Shown here: positions 26,517 to 36,869 of the stretch, piece after piece
Layout of the letters: each line of letters opens with the position of its first letter
Position numbering within the stretch: position 1 is the first letter of the stretch
Assembly (NCBI GenBank): GCA_022844345.1
Contig: JALHLU010000002.1
Location: forward strand, 124,001 to 188,000
Source: Hyphomonadaceae bacterium
GTDB taxonomy: Bacteria; Pseudomonadota; Alphaproteobacteria; Caulobacterales; Hyphomonadaceae
Direction of reading: 5' to 3'
Length of the DNA: 64,000 bases
Program-made: the position numbers and the translations under genes
The notes under the pieces: generated by a model
What the model saw: only the letters and a program-made list of their open reading frames with translations
The model's database searches: none
Told to the model about the DNA's origin: nothing

Positions 26517-28478
26517 ATGGAATTCTTCAATATCGTCATCGTTGTGGGGCTGTTTATCACCGGCCTCACGGCGATCCCCGTCTTTACCCAGATGCGGAAT
26601 CACCCGCGCGGGCTGCATATCCTCTTCTTCGCCGAAATGTGGGAACGCTTCTCCTACTACGGCATGCGGTCGATCCTGATCTTCTACCTGACGCAGCATT
26701 TCGTCTTCACGCCGGGCTTCGCAAGTTCGCAGTACGGCGCCTACACGTCGCTGGTGTACCTGATGCCGCTGATCGGCGGCATCCTGGCCGACCGCTATCT
26801 TGGCACGCGGAAAGCCATCGCGTTCGGCGCGCTTCTGCTGGTGGCCGGCCACCTGTTGATGGCGGCAGAGGGCAATTCAGCGTCGCAAACGCTGAAGTAT
26901 CAGGAGGCCGTTTATACGTTCGAGGTTGATGGACGTGGCGACCTGCGGCGCACATTCCTGCCGGTGGGCGAGGCGCGCTGCGAACTTAACGCGGCCGCCG
27001 GGACGGATTCGACGTGCACCATCAAGGCGTCGGAGGAGGGCGGGCTTGTGTTCACGGGCCTCCCGGCCAACGCGCCCATCCCGATGACCATACCCAAGGG
27101 CGAGTACGAGCTTGGTGTCGCCGATCGCAATCCGCTCTTCGTTGGTATCTTCTACATGGCGCTGGCGCTGATCATCGTTGGCGTCGGATTCCTCAAGAGC
27201 AACATCTCGGCGATCGTCGGCCAGCTGTATCCCCCAGGCGACCCGAAGCGAGATCCAGGCTTCACGCTGTACTACTACGGCATCAACCTTGGCGCGTTCT
27301 GGGCAACTGCGCTTTGCGGCCTGCTCGGAACGTCGGTCGGTTGGTGGGCGGGCTTTGGGCTAGCCGGCGTGGGCATGCTGTTCGGATGGCTCGTCTTCAC
27401 GCGGGGCCGGCTGCTGTTCTGGACCAAGGGGCCTGCACAGCTTCCCGACAATGTTGGCCGGCCGCCTGCGCCGGAAGACCTGAAGGGCAAGGGTCTTTTC
27501 GGCCTCAGCAAGGAGTACACGATCTATGTCGGCGGCATTCTTGCCGTGGGATTGGTGTGGTTGCTGGTGCAGTCGCCCCCGGCGCAGATCCTTGATGGGC
27601 TCAACGATTTCACGCAGAGCGCGCTCGGCTTCATGAACCTGCCGCGGCAGGATCACGTGCATATCTTCTATCTGCTTATGCTCGGCTCGATCGTGTTCCT
27701 GGGATATATTTTCTACACCATGACCAAGGTGTCGAAGGTGGAGGCGCAGCGCCTCGGCCTTGCGCTGATTCTTGTGGCGGCGGCGACCGTGTTCTGGACG
27801 CTGTTCGAGCAAGCGGGATCGTCGTTGTCGATCTTCGCCGACCAGAACACCCAGCTTCCGAGCGATGGCTTGATGACCGTGACGGCGGCGCAGACGCAGT
27901 CTTTCAATGCGGGCTTCATCCTGCTGTTCGCTCCGGTCTTCGCGGCGCTGTGGGCTTGGCTTGGGTCGCGCAACATGGACCCGAACCCGACGCTGAAGTT
28001 CGGGCTTGGGATCATCCAGGTCGGTATCGGCTTCTTCATGCTGGTGATCGGCGCCCAGTTCGCCGATGGCGAGTTCCAGGTTCCGATGATCTTCCTGATC
28101 CTGCTCTACATGTTCCACACGACGGGCGAACTTTTCCTGTCGCCAGTGGGGCTGTCAGCGATTTCCAAGCTGTCGGTCTACAAGGTGTTGTCGACCATGA
28201 TGGCAATCTGGTTCCTGTCGTCGGCATGGGCGCAGTATATTGGCGGGATCATCGCTGGCATGACCGAGACGGAGTCTGTTGCGGGCTCGGCGCTCAGCAA
28301 TGAAGCCGCTCTCAAGGCCTCGCTGGATGTATTCTACATCCTCGGCTGGGTTGGCGTTGGTATCGGCGTCCTGCTTTCGCTTGCCAGCTTCGTCCTCAAG
28401 CACATGGCCCACGGCGCGTTCACCGAGAAGACGCCGGAAGAGTTGGCGGCAGATGCAGCCTCGAAGCCGGCAGAGTAG
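26517..28478 (+). CDS. POT-family proton-coupled peptide transporter with a large extra loop
   Basis: This is an inner-membrane MFS transporter of the POT/PTR2 family, expected to import di- or tripeptides with protons. It is 653 aa against about 500 for classical members. The proton-binding motif is intact: FFAEMWERFSYYGMRSIL with Glu40, Glu43 and Arg44. GGILADRYLGTRKAI follows. Between the third and fourth core helices (about residues 118-207) lies a soluble insert with Cys155 and Cys167 that could form a disulfide outside the cytoplasm. There is also an extra hydrophobic segment at residues 4-22. GAGGGG precedes the ATG. A TonB-dependent receptor follows 132 bp downstream, which suggests a shared uptake route. 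Confidence 0.92.
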   Translation: MEFFNIVIVVGLFITGLTAIPVFTQMRNHPRGLHILFFAEMWERFSYYGMRSILIFYLTQHFVFTPGFASSQYGAYTSLVYLMPLIGGILADRYLGTRKAIAFGALLLVAGHLLMAAEGNSASQTLKYQEAVYTFEVDGRGDLRRTFLPVGEARCELNAAAGTDSTCTIKASEEGGLVFTGLPANAPIPMTIPKGEYELGVADRNPLFVGIFYMALALIIVGVGFLKSNISAIVGQLYPPGDPKRDPGFTLYYYGINLGAFWATALCGLLGTSVGWWAGFGLAGVGMLFGWLVFTRGRLLFWTKGPAQLPDNVGRPPAPEDLKGKGLFGLSKEYTIYVGGILAVGLVWLLVQSPPAQILDGLNDFTQSALGFMNLPRQDHVHIFYLLMLGSIVFLGYIFYTMTKVSKVEAQRLGLALILVAAATVFWTLFEQAGSSLSIFADQNTQLPSDGLMTVTAAQTQSFNAGFILLFAPVFAALWAWLGSRNMDPNPTLKFGLGIIQVGIGFFMLVIGAQFADGEFQVPMIFLILLYMFHTTGELFLSPVGLSAISKLSVYKVLSTMMAIWFLSSAWAQYIGGIIAGMTETESVAGSALSNEAALKASLDVFYILGWVGVGIGVLLSLASFVLKHMAHGAFTEKTPEELAADAASKPAE

Positions 28479-28610
28479 GCGACTCCGGCGACCCGATCAC
28501 AATGCATCTATCGCGGACCAAACCGCTGGACATGCTTTTGGCCAAATCGGATGACGCACTTGTCTATAAGCACTGCGGGCCAAACCGCAGGCTGAAAGGG
28601 GCAGGAAAGC

Positions 28611-30698
28611 GTGAAGCAGGGGTGGAGCCTATCCATCGGGCTGGCGGCTGTTGTGTGCCTCGGCGCAGGCGAGGCGGCGGCTCAAGCTGCCCTGACGGAA
28701 CCCCAGCAGTCCGATCCCGGCGCCTCGAACAAGGAGGTCTATGATCCCGCCTTCTTTGTGCAGTTCAGGCCAAACACCGCGATGGACATGGTGGGGCGGC
28801 TGCCAGGATTTTCGTTCGACGGCGGAAGCGGCGAACGTGGGTTCTCGGGCACGGCGGGCAACGTGCTGATCGACGGCCAGCGGCCGCCATCGCGCTCTGA
28901 ATCCCTGAGCTCAATCATCGCGCGGATTCCGGCTGGCGGGGTGCAGCGTATCGAAGTGATCCGCGGCGGCGCGGAGGGCATCGACATGCAGGGCAAGTCG
29001 ATCGTCGCCAACATCATCCGCAAGAAGGACACGGGCATCACCGGCTCCATAGGCGGAACGGTCACGCTGACCGATGCGGGCAATGTCTCGCCCAATACGA
29101 CTCTGCAACTTCGCAACCAGTCGGACGGGCAGGTGCTTGAGGGGTCAGTGTCGCTTGCCCGCAACGAAGGCAGCAATGAGAACTCCTTCATGCGGCTCGA
29201 CCCAGCTGGAGCGCTTCTGCGGCAGGGAGCATCCGGATCGCAGAGCGTCTATGAGCGCATAGATGCAGCCGGCTCGTGGGAGACGACGTGGCTGGGCGGC
29301 AAGTTGCGGCTCAACGGTCAAGCCAGCGGCAACCGGTCGAACTATTCGGGAGGGTCCGTGTTCGCCGTTCCCGGAGGCCAGCAGAACAATGCCGGCCATG
29401 AGGAGAACCTGTCCGGCGAAGCAGGGGTGAGGTATTCGCGGAGTTTCGAAGGCGGCTATTCGCTTGAGCTTGTCGGTTTCCAGTCGATGCGCAAGCGCGA
29501 CAGGGATACCACCTTTGCGCGCGAGGGTGTGATTGGCCAGCCGGACTACGCGTCAGGCACTTTGCTGGCCTCTGAGGGTGGCGAGAGCATCACGCGAGCG
29601 ACGTTGCAGGCGCCAAAGTTGGGTGAGTGGACGTTCGAAGGCGGCGGCGAACTGGTCTACAACTATTCCGAGCAGCAGAACCTCTTCTTCTTCAACGGTG
29701 CGCCTGTATCGCTCGATGGCGACCGGTTCCGCGTGGAGGAGCTAAGAGCCGACGGTTTTACGACCGCGACGTGGGCGCCTTCGGCGCAGTTGAACGTTGA
29801 AGCAGGCATGCGGTTCGAATGGTCGCGCATTGAGGCGGACAGTAATGCAGGCTTGTCCGAAAAATCACTCACCTATCTCAAGCCGCGCGTGAACGTGTCC
29901 TGGACGCCTCTGGAGGGTCATCAATGGAACGCGCGCATAGAGCGGAAGGTGGATCAACTCGAATTCGCGAGCTTCGCATCGGCCGCCGCCTTCGATGAGG
30001 AGATATTCGGCGTCGGCAACCCCGAGGCGGAACCGGAAAAATCATGGACGGCGGAGTTGCGCTACCAGCGGCAGTTCGGCGGCCAGTCTTCGGTTACAGT
30101 GACCTATACGCATGTGTTGACCGAGGACGTGTTGGGGCGGGCCATCCTTGTCGTGCCCGGCATACCGCCTGCTGCTGACCGGATTTTCGAGATCACCCGC
30201 AATGGCGGTGAGTCGACAAGCGACATGCTGAACATGAAGGGTTCCTTCGAACTGGACAGTTACGGATTGCCGGGAGGCATCCTGTCGGTTGGGGGAACGC
30301 TGATCGAAAGCAATCTGACTGACCCGGTGACGGGCGAGGACCACGATATCGACTATGTCCGGCCCTGGTCATGGAACTTCTCACTGCAGCAGACGCTCGG
30401 GAACGGCGAATTCCGGTGGAGTGTGTACCTGGACGACGACGCCGACCGGAGAGCCTGGCAACCACACTACCAGAACCGCTTTTATGGCGGACCGTTTCTG
30501 GGCGCCAATCTGACCTGGAAGCCGTGGACCGGTTGGACCTTTGGCGCGGGCGTCAACAACATCCTCGCAGAAGATTCAAAGGCGGAATTCGTGTTCTTCG
30601 ATGCCCCGAGAGCGATAGGCGCAACGCCGACCTACACCGACTTCGACACAAACCGGCAGCAGCGGCAGTTCTTCGTAAATGCGCGACTGAACTTCTAA
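28611..30698 (+). CDS. TonB-dependent outer-membrane receptor
   Basis: The product has 695 aa: a signal peptide (SIGLAAVVCLGAGEAAAQA), a plug domain starting near residue 45 (NTAMDMVGRLPGFSFDGG, VLIDGQRPPSRSESL, IARIPAGGVQRIEVIRGG) and a long beta-barrel. The barrel ends NARLNF, with the terminal Phe recognised by the BAM machinery. No STN domain for sigma-factor signalling is present. The GTG start has AGGGGCAGGA about ten bases upstream. The substrate is unknown; the adjacent peptide transporter makes peptides or peptide-bound ligands a fair guess. Its last four bases overlap the 3' end of tldD. Confidence 0.92.
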   Translation: MKQGWSLSIGLAAVVCLGAGEAAAQAALTEPQQSDPGASNKEVYDPAFFVQFRPNTAMDMVGRLPGFSFDGGSGERGFSGTAGNVLIDGQRPPSRSESLSSIIARIPAGGVQRIEVIRGGAEGIDMQGKSIVANIIRKKDTGITGSIGGTVTLTDAGNVSPNTTLQLRNQSDGQVLEGSVSLARNEGSNENSFMRLDPAGALLRQGASGSQSVYERIDAAGSWETTWLGGKLRLNGQASGNRSNYSGGSVFAVPGGQQNNAGHEENLSGEAGVRYSRSFEGGYSLELVGFQSMRKRDRDTTFAREGVIGQPDYASGTLLASEGGESITRATLQAPKLGEWTFEGGGELVYNYSEQQNLFFFNGAPVSLDGDRFRVEELRADGFTTATWAPSAQLNVEAGMRFEWSRIEADSNAGLSEKSLTYLKPRVNVSWTPLEGHQWNARIERKVDQLEFASFASAAAFDEEIFGVGNPEAEPEKSWTAELRYQRQFGGQSSVTVTYTHVLTEDVLGRAILVVPGIPPAADRIFEITRNGGESTSDMLNMKGSFELDSYGLPGGILSVGGTLIESNLTDPVTGEDHDIDYVRPWSWNFSLQQTLGNGEFRWSVYLDDDADRRAWQPHYQNRFYGGPFLGANLTWKPWTGWTFGAGVNNILAEDSKAEFVFFDAPRAIGATPTYTDFDTNRQQRQFFVNARLNF

Positions 30699-32113
30699 CC
30701 GCCCGCGCCACCGACGGTGATGGAATCGATTTTCAGCGAGGGCTGTCCGACGCCGACGGGGACAGACTGGCCGCTCTTGCCGCATGTGCCGACCCCATCG
30801 TCCATCGCGAAGTCGTTCCCGATCATCGAGATAGAATTCATCACGGTGGGTCCGTGGCCGATGAGTGTTGCGTTCTTGACGGGCGCGCCGACCTTGCCGT
30901 TCTCCACCAGATAGGCCTCGGTGCACTGGAACACGAACTGGCCATTGGTGATGTCGACCTGGCCGCCGCCGAAGTCGACGGCCCAGATGCCCTTCTTGAT
31001 CGAGCGGACGATTTCTTCGGGGTCGTGCGCGCCGCTGGTCATGAAGGTGTTGGTCATGCGCGGCATGGGGGCGTTGGCGTAGCTTTCGCGGCGGCCATTG
31101 CCGGTGGGAGCCACGCCCATCAGCCGCGCGTTCTGGCGATCCTGCATGTAGCCGACGAGGCGGCCATCCTCGACCAGCACGGTGCGCTGCGTCTCCGTAC
31201 CTTCGTCGTCGAAGGAGAGCGAGCCGCGGCGCTTGGCGATCGTGCCATCGTCGACGATCGTGACGCCCTTCGACATCACCTGCTCTCCGATCCGGTCGGA
31301 GTAGACGGACGAGCCTTTGCGGTTGAAGTCGCCTTCCAGACCGTGGCCGACCGCCTCATGAAGCAGGACGCCGGTCCAGCCCGGCCCGAGCGCCACTTCC
31401 ATTTCGCCCGCAGGGGCGGGGACAGCTTCGAGATTGATTTCCGCCTTGCGCAACGCCCGTTCGGCCAGCGCCTTCCAGCGATCCGGCTGGATCCACTGCT
31501 CATAGCCATCGCGGCCGCCGGCTCCGGCGGAGCCTGTCTCGCGGCGGCCGTCCTTTTCGAGCGTCACCGAGATGTTGACGCGCACGAGCGGGCGCGTCTC
31601 GGCAATGCTGGCGCCTCCCGAACGGATGATCTCCACGGAAGTGTGGGAGCCGGCGAGCGAGGCGGACACCTGAACCACGCGCGGGTCACGGGCGCGGCAC
31701 CATGCGTCGATTTCGGCCAAAAGGTTGGTCTTGGTTCCGAAATCGGGCGCGGCGGTTGGGTCGATATCGTCGTAGAGTCGGCGATTGACGGGGGTAGGGC
31801 CCAGGGCGAGGACGCCGCCGCGGCCCCGCTTGGCGGCGGAGGCGGCGGTGGCGGCGCGCTGGATCGCGGCTTCGGAAAGTTCGCTGGCGTGCGCATAACC
31901 TGTGGTTTCGCCCGCAACGACGCGCAGGCCAAAGCCCTGCCCGGTATCGTATGAGGCGGACTTCAGCCGGCCATCATCGAACAAGAAGCTCTCGGAGCGG
32001 ACTGATTCGACGTAGAGTTCGCCATCGTCAGCCCCTTCCAGGGCTTCGTCCAGGATGCTGGCCGCCCGCGATATCCCGACGCCGGCCAAGTCGATCAGGC
32101 TGTGGTCGGTCAT
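30695..32113 (-). CDS. tldD: Metalloprotease TldD
   Basis: TldD is the catalytic partner of TldE/PmbA; the heterodimer trims unfolded peptides and matures some ribosomally made peptides. It is 472 aa. The N-terminal half contains DDGRLKSASYDTGQGFGLRVVAGETTGYAHASEL. The zinc motif is HEAVGHGLEGDF (HExxxH form), followed by VTIVDDGTIAKRRGSLSFDDEGTETQRTVLVEDG. The C-terminal part has TNTFMTSGAHDPEEIV and GGAGG. No tldE lies in the window. It is convergent with the TonB receptor gene and upstream, in its own direction, is the TPR gene. Confidence 0.95.
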   Translation of the reverse strand: MTDHSLIDLAGVGISRAASILDEALEGADDGELYVESVRSESFLFDDGRLKSASYDTGQGFGLRVVAGETTGYAHASELSEAAIQRAATAASAAKRGRGGVLALGPTPVNRRLYDDIDPTAAPDFGTKTNLLAEIDAWCRARDPRVVQVSASLAGSHTSVEIIRSGGASIAETRPLVRVNISVTLEKDGRRETGSAGAGGRDGYEQWIQPDRWKALAERALRKAEINLEAVPAPAGEMEVALGPGWTGVLLHEAVGHGLEGDFNRKGSSVYSDRIGEQVMSKGVTIVDDGTIAKRRGSLSFDDEGTETQRTVLVEDGRLVGYMQDRQNARLMGVAPTGNGRRESYANAPMPRMTNTFMTSGAHDPEEIVRSIKKGIWAVDFGGGQVDITNGQFVFQCTEAYLVENGKVGAPVKNATLIGHGPTVMNSISMIGNDFAMDDGVGTCGKSGQSVPVGVGQPSLKIDSITVGGAGG

Positions 32114-32201
32114 GGGCAGGGCTCCGTCAAACAGACTTCGATCTCAGCACCCTAGATAGGGGCTGGCTGGGCCGAAAGACAGAATTGTGTTGCCGCAACC
32201 G

Positions 32202-32780
32202 TCAGCTGCCGGCGGGCACAACTGTGAAGCGGCGCATCTGGGTCGCGGCCATCTCGAAATCCGGCTTGAGGATAAGGGCTTCGCGGAAATCCTCGTAGGC
32301 CAGCTGGATATTGCCAAGTTTCTCGTTCGTGAGGCCGCGGTTGTAGTAGGCGACGGCTTTTGCATCGATGTCTTCACTGCCCAGCCCAGCATTCAGGGCC
32401 TCCAGCGCCTCTGGATACCGTTTGAGGTTGTAGAGCGCCGCCCCGACATTGACCTGGGTTTCCTGAAGGTCAGGGGCCATCGCCAGGCCGCGCTGGTAGT
32501 CCGACAGGGCGCGTGCGTTGTTACCCATTCGCATAAACAGAATACCGCGATTGGTGTGGGTGGCGGCCTTGTCGCGACGCCGCATGGTCTCCGTTTCCAG
32601 CGCGCGGGAGCAGACTTCCAGCGCTTTGGGGACAGAAATATTGTTGTATTCCACAGCTTCGTAGCAGGCTTGGGCCAGCCCGCCGCCGATGACGGTCACA
32701 GCCCCCTGCCCGGACGCGGGCAGTGCGGCTGCTGCGGCAAGAGCAACGACGGAAATCCCCAATCCAAACCGGGTGTTCAT
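32202..32780 (-). CDS. Exported tetratricopeptide-repeat protein
   Basis: The product has 192 aa with a signal peptide (GLGISVVALAAAAALPASGQG). TPR-like repeats follow: MRRRDKAATHTNRGILFMRMGNNARALSDYQRGLAMAP, LQETQVNVGAALYNLKRYPEALEALNAGL and AVAYYNRGLTNEKLGNIQLAYEDFREALILKP. A pair of cysteines (CYEAVEYN and VCSRALE) precedes the repeats. It is probably a periplasmic scaffold with an unknown partner. It is divergent from the cytochrome oxidase operon; the 165-bp gap between them must hold both promoters and contains GTGAT-cgt-ATCAC at 32887-32899. Confidence 0.85.
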   Translation of the reverse strand: MNTRFGLGISVVALAAAAALPASGQGAVTVIGGGLAQACYEAVEYNNISVPKALEVCSRALETETMRRRDKAATHTNRGILFMRMGNNARALSDYQRGLAMAPDLQETQVNVGAALYNLKRYPEALEALNAGLGSEDIDAKAVAYYNRGLTNEKLGNIQLAYEDFREALILKPDFEMAATQMRRFTVVPAGS

Positions 32781-32945
32781 CTTTCCAACTCCCTATGCCT
32801 CTGATAGCGACCACGCGCCAACCAATACGAATCGGACCGACTGCGACACTATGCACGCGCAGGGGCGATACGGAGTGGTGGCGACAGTGATCGTATCACG
32901 CTAAACGCCGAAGTTCACGCATCTAGCCGGAGGATGTGGTCAAAC

Positions 32946-33890
32946 ATGCGCAGCGGGGCTTGGAAATACGGGGCGCTTGGCGTCGCTAGCCTGCTTGGCG
33001 GCGGCGCAGCGTGGGCTGCGCCAACCCCAGGCGGTATCGACTTTCAGACGCCGGTTACCGAGACGGCGAAGCGGGTGCACGCCTTCCACACCGAAGTTCT
33101 GATCATCATCACCGCCATCGTGATCTTCGTCACGCTGCTGCTCGTGTGGGTCATGATCCGCTACAACAAGAAGGCGAACCCGAACCCCAAACAATTCAGC
33201 CACAACACGACGATCGAGATCATCTGGACGGTGGCGCCCGTGCTGATTCTTGTATGGATCGCCAAGGGCTCGTTCCCGATGCTCTACGATCAGGACGTGA
33301 TGTTCGGTGTGAAGTCCCTGGACAATCTCTCGGCTCAGGAGCGCGCCGCCGAGGTTGAGCTGCGCAAGGAAGAGAACGTCGTGGACATCAAGGTCTACGG
33401 CAACATGTGGTACTGGGACTACACGTACAATCAGAATACGGACCGCGAATTCATCGTCGAGTCGCGCATGCTGAAGGCCGGCGACACAACGCGCCCACTC
33501 AAGCCTGAGCGTGGCGACATCGCGCAGCTTTCGGTCGACAATCCGATGGTGGCGCCGGCGGGCCGTTACGTTCGTCTCAAGATTTCGGCGAAGGACGTCA
33601 TCCACTCGTGGGCGATGCCGCAGTTCGCGCTGAAGGTTGACGCCGTTCCGGGGCGCCTGAACCAGCTCTGGTTCAAGGTCGATCAGCCTGGCGTCTATTA
33701 CGGCCAGTGCTCGGAACTGTGCGGCAAGGATCACAGCAACATGCCGATCGAGCTGCGTATTCTCGAGTGGGATCAGTATAACCAGTGGCTTGCTGCCGCA
33801 CAGGCAGATCCGACCAATGGCGGAAGGGCCTACCTCGACAGCCTGCCGAGGCCGAGGCCGAGCCCGACGCAGGTCGCCGCGGCGCAGTAG
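32946..33890 (+). CDS. ctaC: Cytochrome c oxidase subunit II
   Basis: This CuA-bearing subunit of the aa3-type terminal oxidase takes electrons from cytochrome c. It is 314 aa from the chosen start. A signal peptide ([17 protein letters not shown]) is followed by two membrane helices (about residues 45-70 and 85-110). The cupredoxin domain has [36 protein letters not shown] and the CuA site [14 protein letters not shown] chose ATG 32946, since GGAGG at 32929-32933 sits directly against the earlier ATG at 32934 and is properly spaced for the later one. First gene of a long cta operon. Confidence 0.96.
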   Translation: MRSGAWKYGALGVASLLGGGAAWAAPTPGGIDFQTPVTETAKRVHAFHTEVLIIITAIVIFVTLLLVWVMIRYNKKANPNPKQFSHNTTIEIIWTVAPVLILVWIAKGSFPMLYDQDVMFGVKSLDNLSAQERAAEVELRKEENVVDIKVYGNMWYWDYTYNQNTDREFIVESRMLKAGDTTRPLKPERGDIAQLSVDNPMVAPAGRYVRLKISAKDVIHSWAMPQFALKVDAVPGRLNQLWFKVDQPGVYYGQCSELCGKDHSNMPIELRILEWDQYNQWLAAAQADPTNGGRAYLDSLPRPRPSPTQVAAAQ

Positions 33891-33907
33891 GATCAGGGAG
33901 CCGTTCG

Positions 33908-35578
33908 ATGGCTAACGAAGCAAAACATGCGGCCGGGCATGGGCACGATCACGCTCATGACCACGCGCACGATCATCACGACCCGAAGTGGTACAGCCCG
34001 GCACGGTGGCTGTTCTCGACCAACCACAAGGACATCGGGACACTGTACCTGATCTTCGCCATGGGCGCGGGGATCGTGGGTTTCGTGTTCTCCGGCTTCA
34101 TGCGGGCTGAGCTCGCAGAGCCGGGCCTGCAGCTGTTCAACGGAACGGCGTTCGGCGGGTTCTTCGGCACCGAGCACAACTACAACGTCATCACCACGAT
34201 GCACGGTCTGATCATGATCTTCTTCATGGTGATGCCCGCGCTGATCGGCGGCTTCGGCAACTGGTTCGTGCCGCTGATGATCGGCGCCCCAGACATGGCC
34301 ATGCCGCGCATGAACAACATCTCGTTCTGGCTGCTGCCGGTTTCGTTCTTCCTGCTGATCCTGTCTATGTTCGTTCCGGGACCGCCGGGCGACATGGGTT
34401 TCGGCGGAGGGTGGGTCCTTTATCCGCCGCTGTCGGGCACAACCGGCCACCCGGGCCTAGCAATGGACCTGGTGATCTTCTCGCTTCACGTAGCGGGCAT
34501 CTCCTCGATTCTTGGCGCCATCAACTTCATCGTCACCATCCTCAACATGCGCGCGCCGGGCATGACCATCCACAAGATGCCGCTGTTCGCCTGGTCGGTC
34601 CTGGTGACGGCGTTCCTTCTGGTTCTAGCCCTGCCGGTTCTTGCCGGCGCGCTCACGATGCTGCTTACGGATCGCAACTTCGGCTCGAAGTTCTTTGAAG
34701 TTTCCGGCGGCGGCGACCCGATCATGTTCCAGCACTTGTTCTGGTTCTTCGGTCACCCCGAAGTCTACATCATGATCCTGCCCGGCTTCGGCATCATCAG
34801 CCACGTCGTCTCGACGTTCTCGAGAAAGCCGGTGTTCGGATATCTTGCCATGGCCTACGCCATGGTTGCGATCGGCTTCATCGGCTTCGTGGTGTGGGCG
34901 CACCACATGTACACGGTCGGCATGGACGTGAACCTCAAGGCCTATTTCGTGGCCGCCACGATGGTCATCGCAGTTCCGACGGGCGTGAAGATCTTCTCGT
35001 GGATCGCCACGATGTGGGGCGGCTCAATCGAGTTCAAGGTTCCGATGCTCTGGGCCATCGGCTTCATCTTCCTCTTCACCGTGGGTGGCGTCACTGGCGT
35101 CGTGCTGGCGAACGCCGGGGTCGATCACAGCCTGCACGACACGTATTATGTCGTCGCGCACTTCCACTACGTGCTGTCGCTGGGCGCGGTGTTCACGCTG
35201 TTCTGCGGTTGGTACTACTGGTTCGAGAAGATGTGGGGCATCAAGTACAACGGTTTCATCGCCGGCGTTCACTTCTGGCTGATGTTCATCGGCTCCAACC
35301 TGATCTTCTTCCCGCAGCACTTCCTCGGGATGCAGGGCATGCCGCGCCGCTACGTGGACTACGCCGAAGCGTTCAGCGAATGGCACTACTGGTCCACAAT
35401 GGGCTATTGGGTCGCCGCGGCCGCCACGGTCGTGTTCTTCATCGGCCTTCTTGAGGCGGTCATTCGCCGCCGCAAGGCCGAGGGCAACCCGTGGGGCGAG
35501 GGCGCAACGACTCTGGAGTGGACGCTGTCCTCTCCGCCTCCGTTCCACCAGTACAACGACCTTCCGAGGTTCAAGTAA
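33908..35578 (+). CDS. ctaD: Cytochrome c oxidase subunit I (aa3 type)
   Basis: This catalytic subunit carries heme a, heme a3 and CuB. It is 556 aa with 12 membrane helices. The N-terminus has an unusually His-rich stretch ([15 protein letters not shown]) before the conserved [20 protein letters not shown]. Ligand and proton-channel motifs are visible: [33 protein letters not shown] (D-channel region), [18 protein letters not shown] (CuB His, Tyr cross-link), [11 protein letters not shown] and [17 protein letters not shown] (heme His pair). It is 17 bp downstream of ctaC. Confidence 0.97.
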   Translation: MANEAKHAAGHGHDHAHDHAHDHHDPKWYSPARWLFSTNHKDIGTLYLIFAMGAGIVGFVFSGFMRAELAEPGLQLFNGTAFGGFFGTEHNYNVITTMHGLIMIFFMVMPALIGGFGNWFVPLMIGAPDMAMPRMNNISFWLLPVSFFLLILSMFVPGPPGDMGFGGGWVLYPPLSGTTGHPGLAMDLVIFSLHVAGISSILGAINFIVTILNMRAPGMTIHKMPLFAWSVLVTAFLLVLALPVLAGALTMLLTDRNFGSKFFEVSGGGDPIMFQHLFWFFGHPEVYIMILPGFGIISHVVSTFSRKPVFGYLAMAYAMVAIGFIGFVVWAHHMYTVGMDVNLKAYFVAATMVIAVPTGVKIFSWIATMWGGSIEFKVPMLWAIGFIFLFTVGGVTGVVLANAGVDHSLHDTYYVVAHFHYVLSLGAVFTLFCGWYYWFEKMWGIKYNGFIAGVHFWLMFIGSNLIFFPQHFLGMQGMPRRYVDYAEAFSEWHYWSTMGYWVAAAATVVFFIGLLEAVIRRRKAEGNPWGEGATTLEWTLSSPPPFHQYNDLPRFK

Positions 35579-35640
35579 CAGGGCGCAGAGCCGCCCGTCT
35601 CCAATCAACGATTGAGGGCCGGGCGGCAACGCAACACAAG

Positions 35641-36591
35641 ATGTCCGACGCAGGCTTTGTCAGCGCATCGACCATCGCAGCTCCCGCGAGCGCGATGGAT
35701 TATGTGCGCCTGATGAAGCCGCGCGTGATGTCGCTGGTGGTGTTCACAGCGTTCGTTGGAATGATCGCAGCCCCGGCGGCGATGAACCCGGTTGCAGCGG
35801 CTTGCGCAGTTCTGGCCGTGGCGCTGGGGTCTGGCGCGGCTGGCGCGTTGAACATGTGGTATGACGCCGACATCGACGCGAAGATGGCGCGGACCGTGTC
35901 GCGGCCTGTGCCGGCCGGACTAATCCGTCCGGACGAGGCTCGCTCATTCGGGCTGATCATGTCGGCTCTGTCGGTGACGCTCATGGCCCTGGCGGCGACG
36001 CCGCTCGCCGCCGTGTTGCTTGCCTTCTCGATCTTCTTCTACGCTGTCGTCTACACGATGTGGCTCAAGCGCTCGACGGCGCAGAATATCGTGATCGGAG
36101 GGGCTGCCGGCGCATTTCCGCCGGTGATCGGATGGGCTGCCGCTACGGGCGATGTTTCGATCGATGCCTGGCTGCTGTTCGGCCTGATCTTCCTGTGGAC
36201 CCCGCCGCACTTCTGGGCCCTCTCCCTGTGGACGTCGAAGGAATATGCGCGGGTCGGCGTGCCGATGCTACCCGTGACGCGCGGCGCTGCGGAAACCCGC
36301 CGGCAGATTCTGGTCTATACGCTGATTGTGACGCCGTTTGCTCTGCTGCCTTTGGCTACCGGGTTGGGCGGGGCGATTTACGGCGTGGTTGCGGTGCTTG
36401 GCGGGGCGGCATTCATCTGGAACGCCTTCCGCGTCTTTTTCAGCCGCGCGGGCGATGCGGATGCCCCTGCTGATATTGGCCGCGCAAAGGCGATGTTCGG
36501 CGTTTCTATCTTTTACCTGTTCGCGCTCTTCGCTGCGCTGCTGGTCGAGCGTGTCCTGCCGCTGCATTTCCCCCTGACGGGAGGCGCGTGA
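35641..36591 (+). CDS. ctaB: Protoheme IX farnesyltransferase (heme O synthase)
   Basis: This UbiA-superfamily membrane enzyme farnesylates heme b to heme O, the precursor of heme A for the oxidase. It is 316 aa with about nine hydrophobic segments. [23 protein letters not shown] is the conserved beginning. The first aspartate motif is [23 protein letters not shown], and [28 protein letters not shown] is the second signature. The ATG at 35641 gives a family-typical N-terminus; the frame is open further upstream inside ctaD. Its TGA overlaps the next ATG (TGATG). Confidence 0.95.
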   Translation: MSDAGFVSASTIAAPASAMDYVRLMKPRVMSLVVFTAFVGMIAAPAAMNPVAAACAVLAVALGSGAAGALNMWYDADIDAKMARTVSRPVPAGLIRPDEARSFGLIMSALSVTLMALAATPLAAVLLAFSIFFYAVVYTMWLKRSTAQNIVIGGAAGAFPPVIGWAAATGDVSIDAWLLFGLIFLWTPPHFWALSLWTSKEYARVGVPMLPVTRGAAETRRQILVYTLIVTPFALLPLATGLGGAIYGVVAVLGGAAFIWNAFRVFFSRAGDADAPADIGRAKAMFGVSIFYLFALFAALLVERVLPLHFPLTGGA

Positions 36592-36869
36592 TGTTGGACA
36601 AGGGCCAGATCAAGGACTGGGACGGTGGACCTGAGAAGCCGGTCGCCGCGACTGTGCCGGTAGCCGGTGTTGCAGGCGTTTTGAGCGGGGCAGGCGAGGG
36701 GGTGCCGACAGGCGAGCGCGTGACGTTGACCGACGCTCAGGTGAGCGCCCGCAAGCGCCGTGGTCAGTGGATTGCCTTGGCGCTGTTCGCATTCGTGATC
36801 CTCATCTTCGTGCTGACCATGGCCAAGGTCGGCGGCAATATCGCTAACTGGGGCACAGCCTTTGAATAA
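36591..36869 (+). CDS. Small single-span membrane protein of the aa3 oxidase operon
   Basis: The product has 92 aa. The first half is polar with Ala/Val/Gly-rich sequence (AATVPVAGVAGVLSGAGEGV), then a basic SARKRRG and one membrane helix (WIALALFAFVILIFVLTMAKVG). Similar short proteins sit between ctaB and ctaG in many alphaproteobacteria (sometimes called CoxF), presumably as small oxidase or assembly subunits. The start overlaps the ctaB stop, and its own stop overlaps the ctaG start, so production should be coupled to both. Confidence 0.82.
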   Translation: MLDKGQIKDWDGGPEKPVAATVPVAGVAGVLSGAGEGVPTGERVTLTDAQVSARKRRGQWIALALFAFVILIFVLTMAKVGGNIANWGTAFE

